DNA of 64,000 nt from Guyparkeria sp016278265 (GCF_044582145.1 NZ_JBDODO010000004.1); one strand, 5' to 3'. Counted from the first letter of the stretch, positions 18,876-28,618 are shown. Numbers and translations are program-made. The notes: a model not told the origin generated them from the letters alone.

Positions 18876-19720
18876 GCGAGCCGAAGCCGACCGTCGCCGT
18901 CGTGCAAATCAATGGCCGATCCGACTGGGACAGCAATCGTCCGGTCGTGGAGCGGTTGATCGCCCAAGCGGCGGACGGCGATGCCAGCGTGGTCGTGCTG
19001 CCGGAAAACCTGCTCGCGATGCCGTCCGACCCGCGCGAACTGATTGGGATGGCGGCGACGGACACCCCGCGGGCGGTTCGCGACCTCACGTCATGGGCGA
19101 CGCTGTATGGGGTCTGGCTGGTGGCCGGCACCTTGCCGTTTGTCCCCGACGATCCGGGGGACAGCCATCGGGTCGCGTCGCGAACCCTGGTGATCGATGC
19201 ACAGGGCAAGGTGGTCGAGCACTACGACAAGATTCATCTGTTCGACGTGGTGCTGCCGGATGGCGAGAGTTATCGCGAGTCGAATACCTTCGTCGCCGGC
19301 GATCGAACGGTGGTCGTCGACACGCCGGCCGGGCGGTTGGGGCTGGCGACCTGTTTCGACCTGCGCTTTCCGGAGCTGTTCACCCATCTTGCCGAGGCCG
19401 GCGCGGACTGGTTCTGCCTGCCATCGGCCTTCACCCGGCCGACCGGCGAGGCGCACTGGCACGTGCTCCTGCGCGCACGTGCCATCGAGAACAGCGCCTG
19501 GGTGGTGGCCGCCGCGCAGGTCGGGTGTCACGCCGATGGCCGTGAGACGTATGGTCACAGCCTGGTCGTCGAGCCCTGGGGGCGGGTGCTGGAGGATGCC
19601 GGTGAAACCGCCCACTGCGTTCGGTTTGCGCGTTTCGATTACCCCTGGCTGCAGGGGCTGCGGCAACGCTTCCCCGTACGGACACTGCACCGCCCGGCGC
19701 TCTTCGCCGGCGGGCGGTAG
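18872..19720 (+). CDS. Nitrilase-family amidase (Nit2/YbeM-like)
   Basis: The 282-residue sequence has all three catalytic residues of the carbon-nitrogen hydrolase family: Glu in VVLPENLLAM, Lys in DKIHLFDV and Cys in GLATCFDLRFPELF. It is closest in layout to deaminated-glutathione amidases, which clean up a side product of transaminases. The exact substrate is inferred, not shown. Its ATG overlaps the yhdP stop by four bases, so translation is coupled. Confidence 0.9.
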   Translation: MSEPKPTVAVVQINGRSDWDSNRPVVERLIAQAADGDASVVVLPENLLAMPSDPRELIGMAATDTPRAVRDLTSWATLYGVWLVAGTLPFVPDDPGDSHRVASRTLVIDAQGKVVEHYDKIHLFDVVLPDGESYRESNTFVAGDRTVVVDTPAGRLGLATCFDLRFPELFTHLAEAGADWFCLPSAFTRPTGEAHWHVLLRARAIENSAWVVAAAQVGCHADGRETYGHSLVVEPWGRVLEDAGETAHCVRFARFDYPWLQGLRQRFPVRTLHRPALFAGGR

Positions 19721-19777
19721 ACCGTCATCATCATGGCGCAAATCCCGCTTGGCCTTTACCATGGCACAACGAATTCC

Positions 19778-19800
19778 CGTCCGGTCGATACGACCGGACG
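19778..19800 (+). other. Perfect hairpin before the DAHP synthase gene
   Basis: CGTCCGGTCG, a 3-base loop ATA, and CGACCGGACG form a perfect 10-bp stem ending 24 bases before the aroG-like start. No T-tract follows. It could be an operator or a leader structure; no short leader peptide was recognised. Confidence 0.35.
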
Positions 19801-19824
19801 CACATATCGACTAGTTGAGAAAAC

Positions 19825-20913
19825 ATGACCGTACAGACCGACGACCTGCGCATCGAGGAGATCCACCAGTTGACCCCGCCCGAGGTCTTCCGCACCGAGT
19901 ATCTGTTGTCGGAAACGGGCGCCGAGACGGTGGATCACGCGCGTCGGACCATCCAGGACATACTCGACCGTCGTGATGACCGGCTGATGGTGGTCATGGG
20001 GCCGTGCTCGATCCATGACGTCGATGCCGCACGGGACTACGCCGCCCGGTTGCGCGAGCTGGCCGACGAGGTCAAGGACGACGTGTTCCTGGTGATGCGG
20101 GTCTACTTCGAGAAGCCGCGTACCACCGTCGGTTGGAAGGGGCTGATCAACGATCCGGATCTCGACGGCAGCTTCAATATCAACAAGGGACTGGGCGTGG
20201 CCCGTCATTTGCTGGTCGACCTGGCCGAAATGGGCGTGCCGACGGCCACCGAATACCTCGACCTGATCAGCCCGCAGTACATCTCGGACTCGATCTCCTG
20301 GGGCGCGATCGGGGCGCGGACCACCGAATCGCAGGTCCACCGTGAACTGGCCTCGGGGCTTTCCTGTCCGGTGGGCTTCAAGAACGGCACCGATGGTGGC
20401 CTGCGCGTGGCGATCGACGCGATCCGTGCCTCGGCCCGCCCGCACCATTTCCTCTCGGTGACCAAGGCGGGGCGCTCGGCGATCTTCGCCACCAGCGGCA
20501 ACCCGGATTGCCACATCATTCTCCGCGGTGGCCGCAGCACCAACTACGACGCAGCGAGCGTCAGCGAGGCCCTTGAACAGCTCCGCCAGACCGAGATGCC
20601 CGAGCGGTTGATGATCGATTTTTCTCACGCGAACAGTCAGAAGCAGCACGCCCGGCAAATCCAGGTGGCAGAGGACGTCGCGGCGCAGATCGCCGGTGGC
20701 AATGCCGGCATCGTTGGCGCGATGGTCGAAAGCCACCTGATCGCCGGTCGCCAGGACGTGGTCTCCGGCAAGCCGCTGACCTACGGCCAAAGTATTACCG
20801 ACGCCTGCATCGGCTGGGATGACAGCCGGGCCGTCATTCATCGTCTTGCCGAGGCGGTGCGAATCCGTCGCGCCGGCGGCGGTGTGCTCGACGAGTTGCC
20901 GGAACATGGCTGA
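19825..20913 (+). CDS. aroG: 3-deoxy-7-phosphoheptulonate synthase, class I
   Basis: This 362-residue enzyme condenses phosphoenolpyruvate and erythrose 4-phosphate at the start of the shikimate pathway. Class I (AroFGH) signatures are clear: VVMGPCSIHD, KPRTTVGWKGLINDP, GARTTESQVHRE, GFKNGTDG and DFSHANSQK, which hold substrate and metal. Which amino acid inhibits it cannot be told from the sequence. The downstream DUF4139 gene overlaps its stop by eight bases. Confidence 0.95.
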   Translation: MTVQTDDLRIEEIHQLTPPEVFRTEYLLSETGAETVDHARRTIQDILDRRDDRLMVVMGPCSIHDVDAARDYAARLRELADEVKDDVFLVMRVYFEKPRTTVGWKGLINDPDLDGSFNINKGLGVARHLLVDLAEMGVPTATEYLDLISPQYISDSISWGAIGARTTESQVHRELASGLSCPVGFKNGTDGGLRVAIDAIRASARPHHFLSVTKAGRSAIFATSGNPDCHIILRGGRSTNYDAASVSEALEQLRQTEMPERLMIDFSHANSQKQHARQIQVAEDVAAQIAGGNAGIVGAMVESHLIAGRQDVVSGKPLTYGQSITDACIGWDDSRAVIHRLAEAVRIRRAGGGVLDELPEHG

Positions 20914-22627
20914 TCAGACGATCAGGCGCCGTCCCGCCTCCAGGGCCTGGCATCGTGCCGGTACCGGTCTGTTGCTCGGCTTTGCCCTGCCGGTGTTGGG
21001 TTGGACGACCGGCGCGCAGGCCGCCGGCTCGCCCGAAATCGAGGCGTTGATCGAGTCTGTCGATGACCATGCCATGGGTATCGAACAGCTCACGGTGGCG
21101 CCCGCCGGCGCTTGGGTGGTCCGATCGCTGACCGTCGAGGCGCTTGCACAGCTCGAGCAGGCGGAATCGTCGTTCCTGCGTCGTTCGGCCCCCGAAGAGG
21201 GTGGTCGGCTCTGGGTCGGCGGCTTGCCGGCGGACCTCGATGGAGACACCCTGCGCGTGGCGGGGCCGATGGTCGATAGTGAGGCCGGCGTGCGTCTCGA
21301 GCGTGAGATCACGCGTGAGACACCGCGTTACCAGCGCCTGTCCGATCGCCTGAAAGAGGTGCAGGCCGAGGCCCGGGGGCTGGCGTTGGAGTTGGAAGAG
21401 AACACATTGCGTCGCCGGATCGCCCGCGATCAGCTGGCTGCCTTGTCGGCCACCGGCGAGGATCTCACCGCCCTGTGGCGCGACAACGGCCCCGTGGACG
21501 AGTTGATGACGCGACTGACCGACGAGCGTCGAGTACTGCTCGATCGCCAGACGTCGATTGACGAGGACATCGAGGCATTGCGCGCCGCACTCGACGAGTT
21601 GGCCGGGCAGGCGCCTGGCTGGCGAATCGGGGTGGCGCTCGATCAAGCCGAACTCGATCCGGGGCTCGATCCGGGCGACGAGGCAATGCGGCTGGAGTAT
21701 CGCGTCCAGAATGCCGGCTGGGAGGCGATCTACCGGGCGCGGCTCGATACCACCGAACGACAGGTCGACTGGCGCATGACTGCCCGGGTTCACCAGCAGA
21801 CCGGCGAGGACTGGCCGGCCGTGCCGATGTCCTTGGTCACAAGTGACCAACGACGCTTTTACCCGGTGCCGGAGCTCTCGCCATTGACCATCGGGTTTAT
21901 CGATCCGGCCGATGGCGCACCGGTTCGCCCGATGGCCAAGAGCTCGTTGATGCACGCCGACGCAGCCGGGCTTGCCGAGGCGGGACGCGTCGAGGATGAG
22001 ACCGGATTTGCCACGCGCATTGCCGTGAACAAGCCGGCGATGATTCCCAGTGGCGAGGGCGGGGTGAACCTGGTGGTGCTGGAACAGCCGCTCGACGCCG
22101 AGACCTCGTTGCGGATCGCCCCGCAAATCAGTCGAGATGCGGTGGTGGTTGGTCACTTCGTCCCCAGTATCGTCAATCCGCTCCCGGCCGGCCGGTGGGA
22201 GATTCACCGGGACGGACAGCAACAGTCGGGCAGTTACCGGTCGGTCCTCAAGCCCGACGAGCCGGTCGAGCTGAGTTTTGGTGTCGATCCCCGGCTGGTT
22301 GTGGACTACCAGGCACCACCGGACGAGCGGGCCGGTCATGGCCTGATTGGCAAGTTCCAACAAATCGAACGCCGCCGCCAGATTACCGTTACCAGCCGGC
22401 ACCAGAGTCCCGTTCCGGTAGTCGTGCTGATGCGGATGCCTACGCCGCTGGATGCCGATATCGTGGTCGAGGCACTGCCGGAAACCGGCACGCCGAACGA
22501 ACGTCAGTTCGATGGCCAGAAAGGTGTCTGGGCCTACGAGCGCAAGCTGGCGCCCGACGAATCCTGGAAAATCGACTTCGGCTACCGGGTGCGCTGGCCC
22601 GAAGACAAGCAGATCTCGCCGTTCTGA
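20906..22627 (+). CDS. DUF4139 domain-containing secreted protein
   Basis: The 573-residue protein starts with a twin-Arg-free signal peptide (hydrophobic LLLGFALPVLGW, cleavage likely after AQA at about residue 39). A coiled helical region (residues ~150-230, RLKEVQAEARGLALELEE) and a C-terminal beta-rich half (MRLEYRVQNAGWEAIYRARL) follow, the layout of DUF4139/MuiA-like proteins. Their function is not settled; some relatives are mucoidy inhibitors. The ATG at 20906, inside the aroG end, is chosen because it gives the signal peptide. It lies about 100 bases upstream of exbB. Confidence 0.8.
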   Translation: MADQTIRRRPASRAWHRAGTGLLLGFALPVLGWTTGAQAAGSPEIEALIESVDDHAMGIEQLTVAPAGAWVVRSLTVEALAQLEQAESSFLRRSAPEEGGRLWVGGLPADLDGDTLRVAGPMVDSEAGVRLEREITRETPRYQRLSDRLKEVQAEARGLALELEENTLRRRIARDQLAALSATGEDLTALWRDNGPVDELMTRLTDERRVLLDRQTSIDEDIEALRAALDELAGQAPGWRIGVALDQAELDPGLDPGDEAMRLEYRVQNAGWEAIYRARLDTTERQVDWRMTARVHQQTGEDWPAVPMSLVTSDQRRFYPVPELSPLTIGFIDPADGAPVRPMAKSSLMHADAAGLAEAGRVEDETGFATRIAVNKPAMIPSGEGGVNLVVLEQPLDAETSLRIAPQISRDAVVVGHFVPSIVNPLPAGRWEIHRDGQQQSGSYRSVLKPDEPVELSFGVDPRLVVDYQAPPDERAGHGLIGKFQQIERRRQITVTSRHQSPVPVVVLMRMPTPLDADIVVEALPETGTPNERQFDGQKGVWAYERKLAPDESWKIDFGYRVRWPEDKQISPF

Positions 22628-22727
22628 TGCATCCGGCATGACCGGCCTGGGGCGATCCTGCAGTGGGTCGGCCCGGTTCCCTATTGCCGACTAAACCTCA
22701 ATCCATGGAAAAGGACCTACCACGAAC

Positions 22728-23360
22728 ATGCTTGATCTCGTTCTGGCCGGTGGCGGCATGATGCTGCCCATCATCATCGCCTCGGTGATCGCCATGGCGA
22801 TCATCTTCGAGCGTCTTTACACCCTGCGCCGCGCGCGCATCATGGGCGGCGACCCGGTCGGGATGGTCCGTTCCTGGCAGGGCCACGGCGGCATCACGGC
22901 AGCGCGGCTCGACGAGCTGGGTCGGGTATCGCCGCTGGGTCGAATCCTCGCAGAGGGTCTGGCCGGCAGCCATTCGGCCGATGGCATGCGGGTCCGCATC
23001 GAGGATGCCGGCCGACATGTCGCCCACCAGATGGAGCGTTACCTCAACACGCTGGGCACGATCGCGTTGATCGCCCCGTTGCTCGGCTTGCTGGGGACGG
23101 TGATCGGCATCATCGATGTGTTCCAGGCAATCACCGCCCACAGCGGGGCCGGGGCGGTCGCGCCTGAGCTGCTGGCCGGTGGCATCGCCAAGGCCCTGAT
23201 CACCACCGCGGCCGGCATCATGGTCGCGGTGCCGGCATTCATCTTTCACCGCTACTTCCGTGGCTTGATCGACGAGTTGGTCTTCGACATGGAGGCCGAG
23301 GCGATTCGCCTGGTCGACATGATCCACCCGGCGGGGCTGGGCCGGAGGCAGGCGGCATGA
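22728..23360 (+). CDS. exbB: MotA/TolQ/ExbB proton channel family protein
   Basis: The 210-residue protein has three membrane helices: residues ~7-27 (GGMMLPIIIASVIAMAIIF), ~110-135 (LGTIALIAPLLGLLGTVIGI) and ~155-180. The second and third carry the conserved Gly/Thr-rich ExbB signature that forms the proton channel. With ExbD it energises an outer-membrane or envelope process. No tonB gene lies here, so the partner is unknown. The exbB-exbD-msbA-lpxK-kdsB order is common in gammaproteobacteria. Confidence 0.92.
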   Translation: MLDLVLAGGGMMLPIIIASVIAMAIIFERLYTLRRARIMGGDPVGMVRSWQGHGGITAARLDELGRVSPLGRILAEGLAGSHSADGMRVRIEDAGRHVAHQMERYLNTLGTIALIAPLLGLLGTVIGIIDVFQAITAHSGAGAVAPELLAGGIAKALITTAAGIMVAVPAFIFHRYFRGLIDELVFDMEAEAIRLVDMIHPAGLGRRQAA

Positions 23361-23758
23361 ATTTCCGCCAGCGACCACGCGAACCACTCGAGCTCAACCT
23401 GATCCCGTTGATCGACGTGGTCTTCATGCTGCTGATCTTTTTCATGCTGACGACGACCTTCGTCCACGACCGCACGCTCAAGGTGGATTTGCCGATTTCC
23501 GAATCGGGTAGCAGCGAACGCGCCGAAGTGGAAAACCACGTCATCGAGCTGGACGCACGTGGCGAGATTGCCATCGACGGCACGCGCGTCTCCGAACCAG
23601 ATTTGCCGCGCGTGTTGGCCGAGATGGCTAATGACGGTCGCCCCGTCGTGCTCTGGGCGGATGCCCAGGTGATCAACCAGCGGGTGGTGACCGTGCTTGA
23701 CCAGGCCCGACGCGCCGGCATCGACAAAATCGGCATGGGGACGACACCGCCACGATGA
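23357..23758 (+). CDS. exbD: ExbD/TolR family biopolymer transport protein
   Basis: The 133-residue protein has a short cytoplasmic start, one membrane helix (residues ~17-36) with the critical Asp in LIPLIDVVFMLLIFFM, and a periplasmic ExbD domain. It overlaps exbB by four bases and msbA by four bases, so the three are translationally coupled. Confidence 0.93.
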   Translation: MNFRQRPREPLELNLIPLIDVVFMLLIFFMLTTTFVHDRTLKVDLPISESGSSERAEVENHVIELDARGEIAIDGTRVSEPDLPRVLAEMANDGRPVVLWADAQVINQRVVTVLDQARRAGIDKIGMGTTPPR

Positions 23759-25551
23759 ACCCCGATTCGCTCACGCAGAAAGCTCACGCCGCGGCCGGTT
23801 GGGAAACCTACCGACGCCTGCTTAACTACACCTGGCGCTACATGCGGGTGCTGGTAATCGCGATCATCGGCATGGTGATCGCGGGGCTCTCCGAAGTCGG
23901 ATTTGCCGCGCTGATGAAGCCGCTGCTGGATGGCAGTTTCGTCGAGCGTGACCCGACCCTGGTGACCTGGATGCCGCTGGCGCTGCTGGGCGTGTTCCTC
24001 TTCCGCGTGATCGGCGAATTCGCCTCGAGCTACGGCATGGCCTGGGTGGGACGCTCGGTGATCCGAGATCTGCGTCACGACACCTTCGCGCAGGTATTGC
24101 ACCTGCCGCCACGCTATTTCGACCGGGTACCGTCGACCGAGGTGCTCACCCGGCTGAACTACCAGAGCGAGCAGGTTTCCGAGGCCGCCTCCAAGGCGCT
24201 CACCATCCTGATCCGCGACAGCGTGACGGTGATCGGCCTGCTGGTGTGGATGCTGTATCTGTCCTGGCAGTTGACGTTGTTCATCTTGGTCCTGCTGCCC
24301 ATCCTGGTGGGCATGGTGGCCGGCATCTCGAAGGCCTTCCGTCGTTACGCCCGGCGCATCCAGGAGTCCATGGGCAAGGTCTCGCACGTCGCCGAGGAGA
24401 CCATCAGCGGGCATCGCGTCGTCAAGCTCTACGGGGGCGAGGAGTACGAGAGCGCTCGCTTCGATCGCCAGAATCAATACAACTTCCGTGCCTTCATGAA
24501 GATGCAGGCGGTGCAGGCAGCCTCCTCGCCGTTGACGCAGTTCGTGCTCGCCATCGGCGTGGCCGGCGTGGTCTGGTTTGCGACCAGCGGCGAGCGCATG
24601 GACGACATCACGGTCGGCACGTTCGTCTCGTTTATCACCGCGCTGGCGATGACGCTTGCGCCGGCCAAGCGCCTGATCAACCTCAACGCCATCATCCAGA
24701 AGGGCATCGCCGCCGGCGAGAGCCTGTTCGCTCTGCTCGACGAGCCGCGGGAATCCGAGACGGGCACCCGGTCGGTCGACCGGGTGACGGGCCGAATCGC
24801 GATGGAGGATGTCTGGTTGAGTTACCGGGAGCCGGCCCCGACAGAGCCGGATGCGGGCGAATGGGTGCTGCGCGGCGTGTCGCTCGAGATCGCCGCGGGT
24901 GAAACGGTGGCCTTCGTCGGTCAATCCGGGGCGGGCAAGTCGAGCCTGATGGGGGCCTTGCCCCGTTTCGTCGAGATCCAGCAGGGCGTGATCCGCCTGG
25001 ACGAGTATCGCCACGACGACCTGCCGTTGACCGACCTGCGTCGTCAGTTCGCCTACGTCTCGCAGGAGACGGTGCTGTTCAACACCACCATCGCCGCGAA
25101 CATCGGCTATGCCGACGGGGCGGACTTCGACATGGACCGCGTGCGCGAGGCAGCCAAGGCCGCGTTTGCCGATCAGTTCATCGAGCAACTGACCGATGGG
25201 TTCGAGACAAACATCGGCGAGAACGGTGTGCTGCTTTCGGGCGGCCAGCGCCAGCGGATCGCCATCGCCCGCGCCCTGTACCGCGATGCACCCATTCTTC
25301 TTCTCGACGAGGCCACCTCGGCGCTGGATACCCGTTCTGAGGGCTTCATCCAACGCGCGCTGGAGAATCTCACGCGTGGGCGGACCACGCTGGTTATTGC
25401 CCACCGCCTGTCGACCATCGAGCACGCTGACCGCATCGTGGTGATGGAGGGTGGCCGGATCGTCGAGCAGGGTCGTCATGACGAATTGCTGGCTGCCGAT
25501 GGTGCCTATGCCGGCCTGTACCGGCTGCAGTTCGCCGACCAGGCCGACTGA
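23755..25551 (+). CDS. msbA: Lipid A export ABC transporter MsbA
   Basis: This 598-residue ABC half-transporter flips lipid A-core across the inner membrane. Six helices fill residues ~1-320. The nucleotide-binding domain has Walker A GQSGAGKS near residue 389, signature LSGGQRQR and Walker B ILLLDEAT. Placement between exbD and lpxK, overlapping both, supports MsbA rather than another exporter. Confidence 0.95.
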   Translation: MNPDSLTQKAHAAAGWETYRRLLNYTWRYMRVLVIAIIGMVIAGLSEVGFAALMKPLLDGSFVERDPTLVTWMPLALLGVFLFRVIGEFASSYGMAWVGRSVIRDLRHDTFAQVLHLPPRYFDRVPSTEVLTRLNYQSEQVSEAASKALTILIRDSVTVIGLLVWMLYLSWQLTLFILVLLPILVGMVAGISKAFRRYARRIQESMGKVSHVAEETISGHRVVKLYGGEEYESARFDRQNQYNFRAFMKMQAVQAASSPLTQFVLAIGVAGVVWFATSGERMDDITVGTFVSFITALAMTLAPAKRLINLNAIIQKGIAAGESLFALLDEPRESETGTRSVDRVTGRIAMEDVWLSYREPAPTEPDAGEWVLRGVSLEIAAGETVAFVGQSGAGKSSLMGALPRFVEIQQGVIRLDEYRHDDLPLTDLRRQFAYVSQETVLFNTTIAANIGYADGADFDMDRVREAAKAAFADQFIEQLTDGFETNIGENGVLLSGGQRQRIAIARALYRDAPILLLDEATSALDTRSEGFIQRALENLTRGRTTLVIAHRLSTIEHADRIVVMEGGRIVEQGRHDELLAADGAYAGLYRLQFADQAD

Positions 25552-26543
25552 TGCGCTACCCCGACTTCTGGCAACGACGCGGTCTGTTGGCCCGGCTGCT
25601 CTGGCCCCTGGGCCGGCTGGTCTGTGCCGAGGCCGCCCGTCGCCGCCGGCGCGCGGGCGGTCGGGTGCCGGAGTGCCCGGTGATCGTGGTTGGCAACTTG
25701 ACCGTGGGCGGCACGGGCAAGACGCCGGTGGTTATCGCGCTGGTCGAGGCGTTGCGTGTCGCGGGCTATACCCCCGGCGTGATCAGCCGAGGCTTCGGCG
25801 TGAAGGTCGGCATCGAACCGGTCGACCTGGCCGAGGCGGTCCATCCGTCGAGCTGTGGGGATGAGCCTTGGCTGATTCATCGGCGTACCGGGGTGCCGGT
25901 AATCGTTCATCCGTATCGGCGCGAGGCCGCCCGGCAACTCAAGGCCCGCTACCCCGAGGTCGATGTGATCGTCAGCGACGACGGGCTGCAGCATCATCGG
26001 CTGGCGCGCACGATTGAGTGGGTGGTGGTCGACGGGCAGCGCGGGCTTGGCAACGGCTGGTGCCTGCCGGCCGGTCCGTTGCGTGAGTCGCCCGCGGTGT
26101 TGGACGAGGTCGATGCGGTGTTGGTCAACGGTGACGAGCTATCTCGGCACGGGGCGGGGACGCGTGGGGTACCCGCCTGGCGGATCGATTTCCGCCCGCA
26201 GGGGGTGATCGACCTGTTCGATCGAACCGAATGGCCGATCACGGAGTTGGCTGGACAGGAGCTGATTGCGCTGGCCGGCATTGGCAATCCGGCGCGTTTC
26301 TTCGCCATGCTCGAGGCACAGGGGGCAGTGATCGAGCGCCACGCCCTCGATGATCATGCCGCGCCGACACAGGCGCAGGCCCGCGCGTGGCTGGCCGATG
26401 GGCGCCCGGTTGTCATGACGGACAAGGATGCGGTCAAATGGACCGAGATGCCGACACGCGCCGGCCAGGTGCTCGTCGTGCGGGGTGGCATCGACCTGCC
26501 GCCGACACTGATCGAGAATACCCTGAACACATTGCAACCATGA
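25551..26543 (+). CDS. lpxK: Tetraacyldisaccharide 4'-kinase
   Basis: This 330-residue membrane-associated kinase adds the 4'-phosphate to the lipid A precursor. The P-loop-type motif is VVGNLTVGGTGKTPVV near residues 45-60, followed by ISRGFG and the VIVSDDGLQHHRL stretch characteristic of LpxK. It overlaps the msbA stop by one base. Confidence 0.95.
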   Translation: MRYPDFWQRRGLLARLLWPLGRLVCAEAARRRRRAGGRVPECPVIVVGNLTVGGTGKTPVVIALVEALRVAGYTPGVISRGFGVKVGIEPVDLAEAVHPSSCGDEPWLIHRRTGVPVIVHPYRREAARQLKARYPEVDVIVSDDGLQHHRLARTIEWVVVDGQRGLGNGWCLPAGPLRESPAVLDEVDAVLVNGDELSRHGAGTRGVPAWRIDFRPQGVIDLFDRTEWPITELAGQELIALAGIGNPARFFAMLEAQGAVIERHALDDHAAPTQAQARAWLADGRPVVMTDKDAVKWTEMPTRAGQVLVVRGGIDLPPTLIENTLNTLQP

Positions 26544-26607
26544 TGCCCCTGGGTTGACCGGCTGGACGCCGCCGACGCCCCGAGGTCTCCACAAGGTGAA
26601 ACCGTCG

Positions 26608-26829
26608 ATGGACAAGAAGCTGCTCGATATCCTCGTGTGCCCCGTGACCAAGGGGCCACTGATCTACGACAAGCCGAACGACGAGTTGATCTCGCTTTCG
26701 GCCCATCTTGCCTTTCCCGTCCGTGACGGCATCCCGGTGATGCTTGAGGACGAGGCTCGCCAACTGTCCGACGAGGAATACCAGGCCTGGCGCAAGAAAC
26801 ATCCGGCGAAGGGAGAGACGGGCGCATGA
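26608..26829 (+). CDS. Trm112 family protein (YcaR-like)
   Basis: This 73-residue protein begins MDKKLLDILVCPVTKGPL and continues with LAFPVRDGIPVML, the signature of bacterial Trm112/YcaR proteins. Only one cysteine of the usual zinc pair is seen. The exact role in bacteria is unclear. The ATG at 26608 matches the family start; an upstream in-frame ATG at 26554 would add a non-family extension. It sits between lpxK and kdsB, as in E. coli, and overlaps kdsB by four bases. Confidence 0.92.
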   Translation: MDKKLLDILVCPVTKGPLIYDKPNDELISLSAHLAFPVRDGIPVMLEDEARQLSDEEYQAWRKKHPAKGETGA

Positions 26830-27596
26830 TGGCCGAGAACGATTGGATCATCATTCCGGCACGGCATGACTCCAGCCGCCTGCCGGGCAAGCCGCTGGCG
26901 GAGATCGGTGGGCGACCGATGATCCACTGGGTCTACGAGCGAGCCGTGGCGGCTGGCAGCGAGCACGTGGTCATCGCTACCGACGATGAACGCATCCAGG
27001 AGGCGGCGGCCGAGATCGGTGCGCGCGCGGTGCTTACCAGCGAGGGGCACGAGTCCGGCACCGATCGGCTGGCCGAGGTGATCGATCACCTCGACCTCCC
27101 CGACGACACGGTGGTGGTGAACCTGCAGGGCGACGAGCCGATGATGCCACCCGTCCTGCTCGCCCAGGTGGCCAATCTGCTGCGCGCCAAGCCCGAGGCG
27201 GCGATGGCGACCCTGATGGTGCCGATCACCGGGCGTGATGAATTCCTCTCACCCGATGCGGTCAAGGTGGTGGCCAACGAACGCGCCGAGGCGATGTACT
27301 TCTCTCGAGCACCGATTCCGTTTCACCGGGATGGGGTGCCCGATTCGGGCGAGGCGGGCCTGTTTGGGTTTCGTCACCTAGGCTTGTATGCCTACCGCGC
27401 CGGTTTTCTGCGCCGCTTTGTCGCAACGGCCAGTCCTGAGATTGAGCGACGCGAAAAGCTGGAGCAGTTACGCGCTCTGTCGATGGGCGAGACTATCGCC
27501 ATCGAGATTGCCGAGGTGACGCCGCCCGCCGGGGTGGATACCCAGGCGGATCTCGAGCGGGTGCGGGCGCTGATGGCCGAGGAAGTGAACGACTGA
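26826..27596 (+). CDS. kdsB: CMP-Kdo synthetase
   Basis: This 256-residue enzyme activates Kdo for lipopolysaccharide inner-core synthesis. The nucleotide site is IIPARHDSSRLPGKPL, and NLQGDEP contains the metal-binding Asp. Two adjacent ATG codons (26826 and 26829) are possible starts. The gene overlaps the trm112 gene and ends one base before the convergent small membrane-protein gene. Confidence 0.96.
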   Translation: MMAENDWIIIPARHDSSRLPGKPLAEIGGRPMIHWVYERAVAAGSEHVVIATDDERIQEAAAEIGARAVLTSEGHESGTDRLAEVIDHLDLPDDTVVVNLQGDEPMMPPVLLAQVANLLRAKPEAAMATLMVPITGRDEFLSPDAVKVVANERAEAMYFSRAPIPFHRDGVPDSGEAGLFGFRHLGLYAYRAGFLRRFVATASPEIERREKLEQLRALSMGETIAIEIAEVTPPAGVDTQADLERVRALMAEEVND

Positions 27597-27597
27597 A

Positions 27598-27789
27598 TCA
27601 GTCCAGCGGACTATCGTCGGATTCGGCCTTGCGTGGCTTCTGGCGCTTGAGATAGATGAAGCCAGCCACGCCCCAGCCGACCAGGAACAGCACGCCGGCG
27701 CCGTGACCCAGCCAGAGGGTGGCGGCCATGATGCTGCCCAGGACGAGGGCGATAATCAGGAATTCGAGGGTGCTGCGCTGGATGACCAT
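27598..27789 (-). CDS. Small two-helix membrane protein
   Basis: The 63-residue product starts MVIQRSTLEFLIIALVLGSI and has two hydrophobic segments (residues ~8-26 and ~30-46), then a charged tail YLKRQKPRKAESDDSPLD. I recognise no family. The ATG at 27789 is five bases after the cupin stop, so both are likely one transcript. Longer in-frame starts run back into the cupin gene. Confidence 0.6.
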   Translation of the reverse strand: MVIQRSTLEFLIIALVLGSIMAATLWLGHGAGVLFLVGWGVAGFIYLKRQKPRKAESDDSPLD

Positions 27790-27794
27790 GTCGT

Positions 27795-28220
27795 TCAGGT
27801 GTTGCCGTCGCTGGAGTCGGGGGTGTCGAGGAATTCGGTATCCTCGTCGGAATAGGCCGGCTGGCAAATGCACAACAGCCGCAGCGGGACCTCGCTTCGG
27901 GTCTCGATCCGGTGCGGCTGGCCGGGGGCGATGCGGATGATATCACCCGGCACCACCGCCAGACGCTCGTCGCCGAGTTCCAGCACCCCGGCGCCGTCGA
28001 GGATTTGGTAGACCTCCTCGGCGATGGGGTGGCGGTGCAGTCGGGTCGACCGTCCCGGCTCCACGGTCGCCTCGGCCACGCTCAGGCGCTCGATGCCGTG
28101 ACGGGACGGATGCAGCAGTTCGCGCACGGCTGAGCCATCGGGGGCCGTGATCGGCTCGACGCGGCTGCGGTGGTTGAGGTAGCTCGAGCGGTCAGGCTCC
28201 GAACGCCGGCGCTTTGCCAT
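27795..28220 (-). CDS. Cupin domain protein
   Basis: The 141-residue single-domain cupin shows both conserved motifs: STRLHRHPIAEEVYQILDG (motif 1, His-His-Glu metal ligands) and PGDIIRIAPGQPHRIE (motif 2, His). Such proteins bind a metal and act as isomerases, dioxygenases or sensors; the substrate cannot be told. The start lies 41 bases from the divergent DUF2288 gene, so the two share a short promoter region. Confidence 0.85.
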   Translation of the reverse strand: MAKRRRSEPDRSSYLNHRSRVEPITAPDGSAVRELLHPSRHGIERLSVAEATVEPGRSTRLHRHPIAEEVYQILDGAGVLELGDERLAVVPGDIIRIAPGQPHRIETRSEVPLRLLCICQPAYSDEDTEFLDTPDSSDGNT

Positions 28221-28261
28221 CGCAGGCTCTCCTTTCCGAATACATTGAACAAGGGCAGATC

Positions 28262-28618
28262 ATGACAGAAATCTCCTCCAATCTCCCTGCGACTGGCCCG
28301 GAAGCGGTCGACGACGAGACGCTCTACGCGGAGCTCGTCGGACAGACCGCCCGGATCGAATGGGCGGAACTCGAACGCTTCTTTGCCAAGGGCCAAATCC
28401 TGAAGATCGCGCCGACCCTGGATCTCGTCGATGTCGCCATGGCGATTATTCGAGACCGTGCCGAGACGGTCGGCACCTGGCAGGAGGCCGGTGAGATCGA
28501 TGCCCTCGACACGGGTACTGCGCGACGCTGGGCAGCCGGCGAGGCGACCCTGTGGGCGGTGGTAACGCCGCCGTGGATCCTGGTTCAGGAGTCGGATGAG
28601 GCGCCCGTTCGCCACTGA
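28262..28618 (+). CDS. DUF2288 family protein
   Basis: The 118-residue cytoplasmic protein has the DUF2288 pattern: LYAELVGQTARIEWAELERF, then PTLDLVDVAMAI and LWAVVTPPWILVQE at the end. The function of the family is unknown. The ATG at 28262 with AAGGGCAG upstream is chosen; an in-frame ATG at 28214 would overlap the divergent cupin gene start. Confidence 0.85.
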   Translation: MTEISSNLPATGPEAVDDETLYAELVGQTARIEWAELERFFAKGQILKIAPTLDLVDVAMAIIRDRAETVGTWQEAGEIDALDTGTARRWAAGEATLWAVVTPPWILVQESDEAPVRH